From NCBI RefSeq assembly GCF_023476645.1, contig NZ_JAMCOJ010000002.1, forward strand, positions 157,561-221,560: a DNA stretch of 64,000 nt. Reading direction: 5' to 3'. This DNA is from Cellulophaga sp. 20_2_10 (GTDB taxonomy: Bacteria > Bacteroidota > Bacteroidia > Flavobacteriales > Flavobacteriaceae). Below are positions 38,613 to 49,844 of this stretch, in pieces (within the stretch, counting starts at the first letter, position 1; every line of letters starts with the position of its first letter). The notes beneath the pieces are model-generated. The model was not told the DNA's origin. It saw only the letters and a list, made by a program, of their open reading frames with translations, and did not search any database. A program made the translations under genes and the position numbers.

Positions 38613-39725
38613 GTGAAATATCAAACAAGAAGAAAAGCGCTAATATTATTGGCAGATGGTACAATTTTTCACGGTAAAGCTGTAGGGGATGCAACTGGTA
38701 CTGCATTTGGAGAGGTATGTTTTAATACTGGTATGACAGGTTATCAAGAAATATTTACGGATCCATCTTATTTTGGTCAACTAATGGTAACTACCAATGC
38801 TCATATTGGTAATTATGGTACTAACAAAGAAGAAGTAGAGTCTAACTCTGTTAAGATTTCAGGTCTTATTTGTAAAAATTTCAGTTATGACTATTCAAGA
38901 GTTGATGCTGATGCTAGTTTGCAAGAATTTTTAAATGATAGTAATCTTTTTGCTATATCTGATGTTGATACTAGGGCTCTAGTTAGCTATATTAGAGATA
39001 ATGGAGCTATGAATGCTGTTATAACAACAGAGGTAAACAACGTAGAAAGTCTAAAGGAGCAGTTGGCTAAAGTACCTAGTATGGAAGGCTTAGAGTTATC
39101 TTCAAAAGTTTCTACTAAAGAACCTTATTTTTATGGAGAAGAAAATGCAACTTATAAAATTGCAGCTTTAGATATCGGTATAAAGAAAAATATACTTAGA
39201 AATTTAGCGAAAAGAGATGCTTACATTAAGGTTTTTCCATATAATGCTTCTTATGAAGATTTAAAGGCATTTAATCCTGATGGATACTTTATTTCTAATG
39301 GTCCTGGCGATCCAGAGCCATTAACAGATGCAATACAGACAGCAAAAGATATTATAGCTAACAATAATACATTGTTTGGTATTTGTTTGGGGCATCAAGT
39401 TATTGCTATAGCAAACGGAATATCTACTTATAAAATGCATAATGGGCATAGGGGTATTAATCATCCTGTTTTGAACATTACTACAGGCAAGGGTGAAATT
39501 ACATCTCAAAATCATGGTTTCGCAATTAATAGAGAAGAGGCAGAAGCTAATAGTGAATTAGAAATTACACATACGCATCTTAACGATCATACTGTAGCTG
39601 GGATAAAAATGAAAAATAAAAATGTATTCTCTGTACAATATCACCCAGAAGCAAGTCCAGGACCACACGATTCTAATTATTTGTTTGACAATTTTTTTGA
39701 ATTAATAAAAAACAATCAGAACTAA
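38613..39725 (+). CDS. carA: Carbamoyl-phosphate synthase small subunit (glutaminase)
   Basis: 370 residues, GTG start. The N-terminal domain (GEVCFNTGMTGYQEIFTDPS) is followed by a class-I glutamine amidotransferase with nucleophile Cys258 (FGICLGHQ) and the His344/Glu346 pair (QYHPEASPGP). It supplies ammonia to CarB for carbamoyl phosphate, used in arginine and pyrimidine synthesis. carB is not in the window. The GTG start is supported by the conserved N-terminus after it. Confidence 0.96.
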   Translation: MKYQTRRKALILLADGTIFHGKAVGDATGTAFGEVCFNTGMTGYQEIFTDPSYFGQLMVTTNAHIGNYGTNKEEVESNSVKISGLICKNFSYDYSRVDADASLQEFLNDSNLFAISDVDTRALVSYIRDNGAMNAVITTEVNNVESLKEQLAKVPSMEGLELSSKVSTKEPYFYGEENATYKIAALDIGIKKNILRNLAKRDAYIKVFPYNASYEDLKAFNPDGYFISNGPGDPEPLTDAIQTAKDIIANNNTLFGICLGHQVIAIANGISTYKMHNGHRGINHPVLNITTGKGEITSQNHGFAINREEAEANSELEITHTHLNDHTVAGIKMKNKNVFSVQYHPEASPGPHDSNYLFDNFFELIKNNQN

Positions 39726-39848
39726 ATAATACGATATCGTTTTCGTTTAAATTATAGTTAATTCTTGATGTAGTTGTCTTGTAAAGACCATAGAAACAGT
39801 ATCACTTTTGTATATTTACAATTAGATTATATCAACCTAAAAAAATAA

Positions 39849-41147
<1,299 letters not shown>

Positions 41148-41166
41148 GAAAACGAATTCTTATTAT

Positions 41167-41198
41167 AAAAACCGCTCTGTAATAGAGCGGTTTTTTTT
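41167..41198 (+). terminator. Terminator of eno
   Basis: AAAAACCGCTCT-GTAAT-AGAGCGGTTTTT stem-loop continuing into a T run; it starts about 20 bases after the eno stop. Confidence 0.92.
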
Positions 41199-41321
41199 GT
41201 TGTTAATACGAATGTCATATAAAAAGTAGTGCTATTAATTCCATTTAAACGGTAAACACAATCTGTAGTGTATCTTTTGCCGAAAATAAGTGTTATTAAA
41301 ACTATAAATAGTGATAACTAA

Positions 41322-41353
41322 TTGATAAACTAGTGTCTTTTTCTTAAATTTAC
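41322..41353 (+). promoter_or_regulatory. Probable promoter of gltA
   Basis: TTG (41322-41324), 20 bases, then TAAATTTA-C (41345-41353), a one-mismatch version of TAnnTTTG-C. The predicted leader is about 30 bases. Confidence 0.45.
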
Positions 41354-41385
41354 AGTTAGATTAATAATATTAGTAAATTATACCA

Positions 41386-42669
41386 ATGTCAGATAAAGTT
41401 ACTTTAGAATTTAACGGAAATAAATACGATTTCCCAGTAGTAGAGGGCACAGAGAAAGAACAGGCCATAGATATAAAAACATTACGTTCTGCAACCGGTT
41501 TAACAACAATAGATCCAGGATTTAAAAATACAGGTTCTTGTGAAAGTGCCATAACATTTTTAGATGGAGAAAAAGGTATTTTAAGATACCGTGGCTACTC
41601 TATTGAAGAATTAGCTGAAAAAGCTGATTTTTTAGAAGTAGCATACTTATTAATCTTTGGAGAACTTCCAAATGATGAACAGTTAGCAAAATTTCATTCA
41701 GATATAAAAAAGGAATCTCATGTAGATGAGGAGATGAAGAAGATTTTAGATGGTTTTCCTAAGTCGGCACACCCAATGGGCGTGTTATCTTCTTTAACAA
41801 ATGCATTAATAGCATTTAACCCATCTTCTGTAAATGTTTCTTCAGAAAGCGATATGTACCATGCAATCGTAAGAATCTTAGCAAAATTCCCAGTATTAGT
41901 TGCTTGGACCTTAAGAAAGAAGAAAGGTCTTCCTTTAGATTATGGAGATGATTCTTTAGGTTATGTAGAGAACATTCATAAAATGATGTTTAAAAGGCCT
42001 AGTGAAGAGTATAAGTGTAACAAGATTGTTATAGATGCTTTAGATAAGCTTTTAATTTTACATGCAGATCATGAGCAAAATTGTTCTACATCTACAGTAA
42101 GAATAGTAGGTTCTTCTCATGCAGGTTTATTTGCTTCATTATCTGCGGGGATTTCTGCACTATGGGGTCCTTTACATGGTGGTGCAAACCAAGCTGTATT
42201 AGAAATGTTAGAAGCTATTGAGGCTGATGGTGGTGACACTAAAAAGTACATGGCTAAAGCAAAAGATAAAAACGATCCGTTTAGACTAATGGGCTTTGGA
42301 CATAGAGTTTATAAAAACTTTGATCCTAGAGCTAAGATTATTAAAGTCGCTGCGGATGAAGTTTTAAACGATTTAGGTATCGATGATCCTATTTTGGCTA
42401 TTGCAAAAGGTTTAGAGAAAGAAGCTTTAGAAGATCCTTACTTTGTAGATCGTAAATTATATCCTAATGTAGATTTCTACTCAGGGATTATTTACAGAGC
42501 TTTAGGTATACCTACAGAAATGTTTACTGTTATGTTTGCATTAGGTAGATTACCAGGTTGGATTGCTCAATGGAGAGAAATGAGATTAAATGGTGAGCCA
42601 ATAGGTAGACCAAGACAAGTTTACGTAGGTGAAAACCTTAGACCTTTTGTAGAAGTGAACAAAAGATAA
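41386..42669 (+). CDS. gltA: Citrate synthase
   Basis: 427 residues, the type I hexameric length. HADHEQNCSTSTVR, GPLHGGANQ and the signature GFGHRVYKNFDPRA carry the two catalytic histidines, and VDFYSGIIYRALGIP contributes the aspartate. It makes citrate from oxaloacetate and acetyl-CoA. Confidence 0.98.
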   Translation: MSDKVTLEFNGNKYDFPVVEGTEKEQAIDIKTLRSATGLTTIDPGFKNTGSCESAITFLDGEKGILRYRGYSIEELAEKADFLEVAYLLIFGELPNDEQLAKFHSDIKKESHVDEEMKKILDGFPKSAHPMGVLSSLTNALIAFNPSSVNVSSESDMYHAIVRILAKFPVLVAWTLRKKKGLPLDYGDDSLGYVENIHKMMFKRPSEEYKCNKIVIDALDKLLILHADHEQNCSTSTVRIVGSSHAGLFASLSAGISALWGPLHGGANQAVLEMLEAIEADGGDTKKYMAKAKDKNDPFRLMGFGHRVYKNFDPRAKIIKVAADEVLNDLGIDDPILAIAKGLEKEALEDPYFVDRKLYPNVDFYSGIIYRALGIPTEMFTVMFALGRLPGWIAQWREMRLNGEPIGRPRQVYVGENLRPFVEVNKR

Positions 42670-42693
42670 AAACAATACAAATATATTTTTTTT

Positions 42694-42727
42694 AAAGCCT
42701 TTTTGTTTCTGCAAAAAGGCTTTATTA
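42694..42727 (+). terminator. Terminator of gltA
   Basis: AAAGCCTTTTTG and CAAAAAGGCTTT form a perfect 12-base stem with a 6-base loop; the following tract (TATTATTTT) is T-rich but interrupted. Confidence 0.82.
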
Positions 42728-42788
42728 TTTTACAGATTCTTATTTTTAGTTACAGAAATACTTGCCATATTTGCAATAAAATTAGTTT

Positions 42789-43700
42789 ATGCTTCAAATA
42801 AATGTGAAAAACGAAACTTCTAGGTTAAAAACAGTTGTTTTGGGTACAGCAGAAAGTTGTGGTCCAACTCCAAAACCAGAAGACGCTTACGATCCTAAAT
42901 CTTTAGAATATATTTTGGCTGGTACATATCCGCTAGAAAAAGATATGGTAGAAGAGATGAGCGCCTTTGAAGCTGTTTTAAAAAAGTACAATGTAGAGGT
43001 TTTAAGACCTAAGTTACTTAAAGATTGTAATCAGATTTTTTCTAGAGATATAGCTTTTGTTATCGATGATGTTTTTTTTAGAGCTAATATATTACCAGAT
43101 AGAGAAGAAGAATATTTAGCAATACAGTACATCGTAGATCAGATTAATCCAGAGAAGGTTATAGAGCTTCCTGAAGAAGCGCATATAGAAGGAGGCGATG
43201 TTATGCCTTGGAACAATCATATTTTTATTGGTACATATACAGCAGAAAATTATTCTCACCATATAACTGCAAGAACTAATAAATTGGCTGTAGAGCATAT
43301 CACTAAACTTTTTCCTAATAAAATAGTAAAGTCTTTTGAGTTGCGTAAGTCTACTAATGCTAGAGAAAACGCATTGCATCTAGATTGTTGTTTTCAGCCT
43401 ATAGGTAAAGACAAAGCAATTCTTCATAAAAACGGATTTTTAGTAGAAGAAGAGTATCAATGGTTGCTAGACTTTTTTGGAAAAGAAAATGTTTTTGAGA
43501 TTACTAGCGATGAAATGTATCAGATGTATAGTAATGTGTTTTCAATCTCGCAAGATGTAATTGTATCAGAAAAAAACTTTACAAGATTAAATAATTGGCT
43601 TAGAAAACAGAGCTTTACGGTAGAAGAAGTACCATATGCGGAGATTTCTAAACAAGAAGGTTTGTTGCGTTGTAGCACATTACCATTACTAAGAGAATAA
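42789..43700 (+). CDS. Dimethylarginine dimethylaminohydrolase / arginine-deiminase-family protein
   Basis: 303 residues of the guanidino-modifying fold. The expected active-site residues are visible: Arg-Asp at 86-87 (FSRDIAF), Glu-Gly-Gly-Asp at 134-137, His197 (ENALHLDCCF) and Cys295 (LLRCSTLPL). Such enzymes hydrolyse methylated arginine or related guanidines to citrulline plus an amine; the true substrate is not evident. It lies 18 bases before a CtlX-like gene, and argS follows. Confidence 0.8.
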   Translation: MLQINVKNETSRLKTVVLGTAESCGPTPKPEDAYDPKSLEYILAGTYPLEKDMVEEMSAFEAVLKKYNVEVLRPKLLKDCNQIFSRDIAFVIDDVFFRANILPDREEEYLAIQYIVDQINPEKVIELPEEAHIEGGDVMPWNNHIFIGTYTAENYSHHITARTNKLAVEHITKLFPNKIVKSFELRKSTNARENALHLDCCFQPIGKDKAILHKNGFLVEEEYQWLLDFFGKENVFEITSDEMYQMYSNVFSISQDVIVSEKNFTRLNNWLRKQSFTVEEVPYAEISKQEGLLRCSTLPLLRE

Positions 43701-43718
43701 TATAATTAAGATTTTACT

Positions 43719-44651
43719 ATGCAAGTTACCAATACAATTTTAATGATAAGGCCAGTTGGTTTTCGTAAGAACGAACAAACGGCTGTAAATAATTATTTTC
43801 AAGAAGATCTTGATATTAAAAATGCTGAAATAAACACAAAAGCACAAGCAGAGTTTGATGCTTTTGTAAACGTATTGCGCGTAAAAGGTGTACAAGTAAT
43901 TGTTGTAGATGATACAAAAAGTCCAGATACTCCAGATTCTATTTTTCCTAATAATTGGGTTTCTTTCCATAGCAATGGTACAGTAGGTTTGTACCCAATG
44001 TATGCAGAGAATAGAAGAAATGAACGTAGAGAAGATATTTTAGAGACTTTAGAGGAACAAGGTTTTTCTATAGACCACACTATAGATTATACTAGTGCAG
44101 AAGAGGAAAAATTATTTTTAGAAGGTACGGGTAGTATATTGTTAGATAGAGTAAATGAAAAAGCATATTGTGCTTTATCTGTAAGAGCAAATGAAGATCT
44201 CTTTATTGAGTTCTGTGAGGATTTTGAGTATACACCAGTAGTTTTTACAGCATATCAATCTGTAGAAAATGAGCGTTTGCCTATTTACCATACGAATGTA
44301 ATGATGTGTTTAGCAGAAAAATTTTCTGTGATATGTTTAAATACTATAGATGATAAAAAGGAACGTAAAAATGTACTAAAGAATTTAAAACAAGACGGTA
44401 AAGAAATTATTGAAATTACTGAAAAGCAAATGCATTCTTTTGCAGGTAATATGCTTCAGGTAATGGGACAAGACAATAAACGTTACTTGGTAATGAGTTC
44501 TGCAGCTTATAATAGCTTAACGGATAAGCAAATTGCAACTATAGAGAAATCATCGGAAATTATACATAGTTCTTTAGAAACTATAGAAACTTGTGGTGGT
44601 GGTAGTGCAAGATGTATGATGGCAGAAGTATTTTTGCCAAAAACAAACTAA
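43719..44651 (+). CDS. ctlX: Citrulline-hydrolase-like amidinotransferase family protein (CtlX type)
   Basis: 310 residues of the same fold as its neighbour. Features of the CtlX group: MIRPVGFRKNEQTAVNNYFQ at the start, FPNNWVSFH (76-84), HTNVMM with His191, and Cys299 in TCGGGSARCM. CtlX has been described as a citrulline ureidohydrolase giving ornithine; this assignment is by sequence resemblance. Expressed together with the DDAH-like gene 18 bases upstream, it could take guanidines via citrulline to ornithine. Confidence 0.75.
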   Translation: MQVTNTILMIRPVGFRKNEQTAVNNYFQEDLDIKNAEINTKAQAEFDAFVNVLRVKGVQVIVVDDTKSPDTPDSIFPNNWVSFHSNGTVGLYPMYAENRRNERREDILETLEEQGFSIDHTIDYTSAEEEKLFLEGTGSILLDRVNEKAYCALSVRANEDLFIEFCEDFEYTPVVFTAYQSVENERLPIYHTNVMMCLAEKFSVICLNTIDDKKERKNVLKNLKQDGKEIIEITEKQMHSFAGNMLQVMGQDNKRYLVMSSAAYNSLTDKQIATIEKSSEIIHSSLETIETCGGGSARCMMAEVFLPKTN

Positions 44652-44709
44652 AATCGACCTAAGTAAAAAGATAAAAGCCGTAATTTTACAGGCTTAAATA
44701 CAATTTAGA

Positions 44710-46485
44710 ATGAATATCCAAGAAGTGTTAACGCAAAAGGTAAAAGATGCCGTTTTATCTATTTATAGTATAGAATTGCCAACTGTAGAATTTCAGCCAA
44801 CAAGAAAAGATTTTGAGGGCGATGTAACTGTAGTTGTTTTTCCTATTCTGCGCTTTGTAAAAGGGAATCCTGCACAAATTGGAGAGCAAATAGGTAGTTA
44901 CTTAAAAGAAAACGTAGCCGAAGTAGAAAACTTTAATGTTGTTAAAGGTTTTTTAAATATTGTAATCAGCGATGCTTTTTACTTTAATTTTTTTAAAGCT
45001 ATTAAAGACACGGAGAATTACGGGGCTATAGCTGCTGTAGCTGCTGATGCTGTTATGGTAGAATATTCTTCTCCTAACACAAACAAACCATTGCATTTAG
45101 GACATATTAGAAATAATTTATTAGGTTATTCTGTTGCAGAAATAATAAAAGCTTCTGGTAAAAAAGTATATAAAACTCAAATTATTAATGACCGTGGTAT
45201 TCATATTTGTAAGAGTATGTTGGCTTGGCAAAAATTTGGAAACGAAGAAACTCCAGAAAGCACAGGTCTTAAGGGCGATAAATTAGTTGGTAATTACTAC
45301 GTTAAATTTGATAAAGAATACAAAGTACAAATCGCGGAATTAGTTGCGGCTGGTACAGATGTAAAGGACGCTGAAAAAAAAGCGCCACTTTTAGTTGAAG
45401 CTCAAGAAATGCTTCGTAAGTGGGAGGCTGGAGATGCAGAAGTTGTTGCACTTTGGAAAAAAATGAACGAGTGGGTTTATAAAGGTTTTGAGGTTACTTA
45501 TAAAAATTTAGGTGTAGATTTTGACACTTATTATTATGAGAGTGAAACTTATCTTTTGGGTAAAAACATTGTAGACGAAGGTTTAGAAAAAGGTGTTTTC
45601 TATAGAAAAGAAGATGGCAGTGTTTGGATAGATTTATCTGATGAAGGTTTGGACGAGAAAATTGTATTACGTGCAGATGGTACTGCAGTTTATATGACTC
45701 AGGATATAGGTACGGCAATACAACGTGTTAAAGATCATCCAGATGTAAGCGGTATGGTTTATACAGTGGGTAATGAGCAAGATTACCATTTTAATGTATT
45801 GTTTTTAATACTTAAAAAATTAGGTTTTACTTGGGCAGAACAGCTTTATCATTTAAGTTATGGTATGGTAGATTTACCAAGTGGAAAAATGAAGAGTAGA
45901 GAAGGTACCGTTGTAGATGCAGATGATTTAATGAAAGATATGACGGCTACTGCTGCTAGTATTTCTGAAGAATTAGGAAAGTTAGAGGGGTATTCTGATA
46001 CAGAAAAAGAGGAGTTATATAGAATTATAGGCCTTGGGGCTTTAAAATACTACATACTAAAAGTAGATCCTAAAAAACGTATTTTGTTTAATCCTGAAGA
46101 GTCTGTAGAATTTCAGGGAAATACAGGGCCTTTTATACAGTATACGTATGCTAGAATACAATCTATTTTAAGAAAATCAGATTTTGATTATTCTGTTGTT
46201 GTAGAAGGAAATGAATTACATGAAAAGGAAAAAGAATTGTTAAAGCAAATGCAAATGTTCCCTTCTGTAATACAAAATGCTGCTCAAAATTATAGTCCAG
46301 CTTTAGTTGCTAATTACACGTACGATTTGGTTAAGGAGTTTAATTCTTTTTATCAAAACGTACCAATTTTACCTGAAGAAGATTTACAAAAGAAAATATT
46401 TAGAGTCCAGTTATCTAAAAAGGTGGGCGAGATTATAAAATCTGCTTTTGCGCTATTAGGGATAGAAGTGCCAGAACGTATGTAA
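44710..46485 (+). CDS. argS: Arginyl-tRNA synthetase
   Basis: 591 residues. The class I HIGH-type motif is SSPNTNKPLHLGHIRNN, the KMSKS-type loop is SGKMKSREGT, and the C-terminal anticodon-binding domain contains NTGPFIQYTYARIQSILRK. It charges tRNA-Arg. The 58-base gap after the CtlX-like gene makes co-transcription possible. Confidence 0.97.
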   Translation: MNIQEVLTQKVKDAVLSIYSIELPTVEFQPTRKDFEGDVTVVVFPILRFVKGNPAQIGEQIGSYLKENVAEVENFNVVKGFLNIVISDAFYFNFFKAIKDTENYGAIAAVAADAVMVEYSSPNTNKPLHLGHIRNNLLGYSVAEIIKASGKKVYKTQIINDRGIHICKSMLAWQKFGNEETPESTGLKGDKLVGNYYVKFDKEYKVQIAELVAAGTDVKDAEKKAPLLVEAQEMLRKWEAGDAEVVALWKKMNEWVYKGFEVTYKNLGVDFDTYYYESETYLLGKNIVDEGLEKGVFYRKEDGSVWIDLSDEGLDEKIVLRADGTAVYMTQDIGTAIQRVKDHPDVSGMVYTVGNEQDYHFNVLFLILKKLGFTWAEQLYHLSYGMVDLPSGKMKSREGTVVDADDLMKDMTATAASISEELGKLEGYSDTEKEELYRIIGLGALKYYILKVDPKKRILFNPEESVEFQGNTGPFIQYTYARIQSILRKSDFDYSVVVEGNELHEKEKELLKQMQMFPSVIQNAAQNYSPALVANYTYDLVKEFNSFYQNVPILPEEDLQKKIFRVQLSKKVGEIIKSAFALLGIEVPERM

Positions 46486-46500
46486 TTTTAAAATAATTAA

Positions 46501-47313
46501 ATGGGTGATGATTTAGGGGTAAGTATTTTTGGTATAATTGCTTTGCTGGCTATAGTAGGTTACTTTATTTATATTTTATATTATATAGCTGATTTGTATT
46601 TTTTTACGCCATCTAAGGACACTATTAGATTGTCTGCTATAGACGAGCAATTAATAATTGAAAAATTACCAGCCTACTCATTATTATCTCTTGAGCAAAA
46701 GAAAAAGTTTAAGAATAGAGTATCTAGGTTTAGAGCAAATAAGACTTTTATCTTTACAGAAAAAAGTGATAGAGACGAAGAAATAAAGCTGCTGTTGTCT
46801 GCAACAGCAGCTTTTTTAATGCTTGGTTTTAAAGATTATAGAATAGCTTCTATACGCAAGATTTTAATTTATCCTTCTGCTTATTTTTCTACTTTAACAA
46901 AGCAAAATCATTTAGGAGAATACAATCCTCAGCTAAAAACACTGGTTTTTTCTGCAGAGCATGTGTTAAGTGGTTTTGAAGATGCTACAGATAATTTAAA
47001 TCTGGGAGTGCACGAGTTTGCTCACGCTTTGGTTTTTCATTTTAAAAAAGACTTAAAATTTACTGCTGTAAAATTTAGGAGAGGTCTTGCTAAAATGAAT
47101 AGACTTTTAGAGAATAAAGAGTTTCTAAAAAGAGTAGAAACTACGCAGTATTTTAGGCCATATGCAATTACTAATATTCACGAGTTTTTTGCTGTTACTC
47201 TAGAAAATTACGTAGAGACACCATCAGATTTTGTAGCTACTTTTCCTGAGTTATACGATATAATGACAAGGATGTTAAATTTTGAAGCGTTTAGTTTTCA
47301 TAGCAAGCTTTAA
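46501..47313 (+). CDS. Membrane-anchored MtfA-like zinc peptidase (M90 family)
   Basis: 270 residues. An N-terminal membrane helix at about 8-30 (FGIIALLAIVGYFIYILYYI) precedes a metallopeptidase domain with HEFAH at 171-175 and a downstream NIHEFFAV (Glu228) as the third ligand, as in MtfA. E. coli MtfA is soluble and binds the regulator Mlc; this protein's N-terminal anchor makes a different role likely. It ends four bases into the convergent TonB receptor gene. Confidence 0.8.
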   Translation: MGDDLGVSIFGIIALLAIVGYFIYILYYIADLYFFTPSKDTIRLSAIDEQLIIEKLPAYSLLSLEQKKKFKNRVSRFRANKTFIFTEKSDRDEEIKLLLSATAAFLMLGFKDYRIASIRKILIYPSAYFSTLTKQNHLGEYNPQLKTLVFSAEHVLSGFEDATDNLNLGVHEFAHALVFHFKKDLKFTAVKFRRGLAKMNRLLENKEFLKRVETTQYFRPYAITNIHEFFAVTLENYVETPSDFVATFPELYDIMTRMLNFEAFSFHSKL

Positions 47314-49844
47314 AAGTTAACTCTAAAACTAATATTTGGTGTAATACCTAAAGAAGCACTTTCTACAGTTTCAATCTCATTTTCATCTGTAACCCTATAA
47401 TACCTATTTAAAATATTTTCTTTGTTTAAAATATTTAAAATAGATGCTCCAAAGGTAGCATTGCAAGTTTTACTTAGTTTAAAATTGTATAATGCAGATA
47501 CGTCTGCTCTTACGTAGTTAGGTAGTCTACTACTATTTGGGTTTTTATAGTTTATTTTAGTAGGGAAGCTAAGTAAGTCTAATGCATTTATACCTTCTTT
47601 AGGCTCTGTATACGGTTTTCCAGAATTGTAATTAACTCCTAAGCCAAATCTAAAATCTTTATAATTGTAGGTGCCTGCAAAAGTTACTGTATGCGTAATA
47701 TCTAGGTTGTTAGGAAAAGTATTTGGAGTAATAGTTTTAAAAGTATAGTTATTTATATTGTAGGTATAGCTAAGCCAAGTACTGTAATTGGTTGCTTTTT
47801 TATTAATTAAAAATTCAATACCTTTTATATTGTACTTTCCTATTTCCCCAGTAAACTGATCCTGATTTTGAAACCCTTGCGTTTGTGTGCTTATGCCTTC
47901 TACATCTTTATAGAAACCTTCTATGCTAATATACAAGCTGTTCTTATCGTAATTAAAACCTAAAGATAATTGTTTGCTTGTTGTAATTGGTAATTGATCT
48001 TCATCTGCCAGTATCCATCTTCTTTTTTCTACGCCTAAGAAGTTTTGTTCTAAATCTATAATTTGGTTGGTAGTCTGACTCTTAAACTCTCCTAAAAGAG
48101 TGGTATTAAAATGAGGTGCCAAATTGTAATTTACATTTAAACGCGGTTCTACAATCCAGCGTTTAAAAGTATTTATGTTCTCTATGTGGTTTACACGCAC
48201 ACCAGCTCTGGCATTTAACTTAGTCGCCTTGTAATCTAATTCAGAATAGATAGAATTGGTTCTAATAACTCCCTTAATGTTTTTTCTGTAGGGAGGCTGA
48301 GTAACATTGGTAAGATTTAAAATACCTGTTTCTATAAGTTGGTAGCCATTAAGTAAACTAATTTTATTGGTAAGCTTGTAGTTGGTATTTAATTTTAATC
48401 CGTTTTCTAAAACCTTATTTGTTTGTTGTAGTTCTTGCTTTTTGTTATTAGATATTGCTTTGGTGTTTAAATTATAAGAGGTGCGATAAGCGTTAATTTT
48501 GGTAGAGAATCTAGGTGTCCAATTGCTTTCTAAACTACCGCCAAAGGAGGTGTTTTGCTGATCTAGATTGCTACGCGATTTTTCATTGTTAGCATTAGTT
48601 TCTTGATAATCTAATGCATTGTTCATGTGAATAAAACTAAATCTTAGTTTCTGTTTCTCTGTTATATTATATAAAATTTTGGCTGTAACATCATAAAAAT
48701 AAAAATCTTCTTCTCTAGAGATATCATTATTGGTAGTGTTGTTATCTATATCACTATCCTGAAAAGTTTTATCATAATACCTATTGTAAGTAGGTGAGTT
48801 TAAAAAATCTGTTATAGATCTTCTTGCAGAAAATTGAAAAGCCGATTTTTTAGTAATTGGTACTTGTGCATAGACATCTGTACTTATCATATTAAAACCA
48901 CCACCTAAAAAAGAATTTGCTACTTTATCATTGGTGCGCATATCTATAACACTACTTATACCATCGCCGTATTGCGGACTAGTACCGTTTTTTGTAATGG
49001 TAACGCTATTGGTTAAGTAGGGGTTAAATGCAGAAATTAAACCTAAGAAATGTCCAGATTGATACATTTTTATACCTTCCCATAACACCAGGTTTTGGTC
49101 GTTTGTGCCGCCACGAACATTAATGTCAGACACTGTTTCGTTGCTGCTTTTTATGCCTGGTAAAGCTTGTACTGCTTGTAGCACATCTGGTTCTATAAGT
49201 CCAGGTAAAATGCCAAAATTAGTAGTGTTTAAAACGATACTTCCGTCTTTAGATTTAGAAAGCCCAGTTGTTAAAAATTTGGAAACAATAACTTCTTTTA
49301 GAGCTACATAGTGTTGACTTAATAAAAATGTTTTACTTGGGTTGCTGCTGTCTAATTCTTTTGCACTTATATGCATTGTTTTAAAACCGATAAAGCGTAT
49401 TCTTAGTATAGCATCTTTAGGGACATTAGTTAATTTAAAGTAACCCATAGCATCTGTAACTATTGCTAAGTTGCTTTCTAGTACTTCTACAGTTGCACCA
49501 TTTATAGTATTTTGCTCGTAATTATCTAATATTTTCGCGTGTATGCTAATTGTATTTTCTTTTGATAAGGCATAGTACCGCTCATTTAACTTAGTTAATG
49601 TTAAATCTGTTTTTTTAGATATATACTTTAAAACTTCTCCTAAAATAGTACTTGTGCTTGGTTGTATATTAAAAGAGTCTATGTCTTTATTTACATAAGA
49701 TATTCTAATATTAAACTCTTGTTCTAGTTGTTGTATGTAGTTCAGTAATGGTATTGCATTACTGGTTTCTTGCGCAGTAGTTAGTAGACTAACGGCAAAG
49801 AAAAGAAAGCAACAAAAAGATTTTAGAAAATTATTTTTCTGCAT
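47310..49844 (-). CDS. TonB-dependent receptor with STN domain
   Basis: 844 residues. Signal peptide (about 1-24), then an STN domain (about 30-90: LNYIQQLEQEFNIRISYVNKD), a carboxypeptidase-regulatory-like domain (about 103-180), a plug (PDVLQAVQALPGIKSSNETV, VRGGTNDQNLVLWEGIKMY) and a barrel ending LGITPNISFRVNF. STN domains signal ligand binding to FecR-type anti-sigma factors. The ATG overlaps the fecR-like gene by 14 bases. The ligand is not inferable. Confidence 0.93.
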   Translation of the reverse strand: MQKNNFLKSFCCFLFFAVSLLTTAQETSNAIPLLNYIQQLEQEFNIRISYVNKDIDSFNIQPSTSTILGEVLKYISKKTDLTLTKLNERYYALSKENTISIHAKILDNYEQNTINGATVEVLESNLAIVTDAMGYFKLTNVPKDAILRIRFIGFKTMHISAKELDSSNPSKTFLLSQHYVALKEVIVSKFLTTGLSKSKDGSIVLNTTNFGILPGLIEPDVLQAVQALPGIKSSNETVSDINVRGGTNDQNLVLWEGIKMYQSGHFLGLISAFNPYLTNSVTITKNGTSPQYGDGISSVIDMRTNDKVANSFLGGGFNMISTDVYAQVPITKKSAFQFSARRSITDFLNSPTYNRYYDKTFQDSDIDNNTTNNDISREEDFYFYDVTAKILYNITEKQKLRFSFIHMNNALDYQETNANNEKSRSNLDQQNTSFGGSLESNWTPRFSTKINAYRTSYNLNTKAISNNKKQELQQTNKVLENGLKLNTNYKLTNKISLLNGYQLIETGILNLTNVTQPPYRKNIKGVIRTNSIYSELDYKATKLNARAGVRVNHIENINTFKRWIVEPRLNVNYNLAPHFNTTLLGEFKSQTTNQIIDLEQNFLGVEKRRWILADEDQLPITTSKQLSLGFNYDKNSLYISIEGFYKDVEGISTQTQGFQNQDQFTGEIGKYNIKGIEFLINKKATNYSTWLSYTYNINNYTFKTITPNTFPNNLDITHTVTFAGTYNYKDFRFGLGVNYNSGKPYTEPKEGINALDLLSFPTKINYKNPNSSRLPNYVRADVSALYNFKLSKTCNATFGASILNILNKENILNRYYRVTDENEIETVESASLGITPNISFRVNF

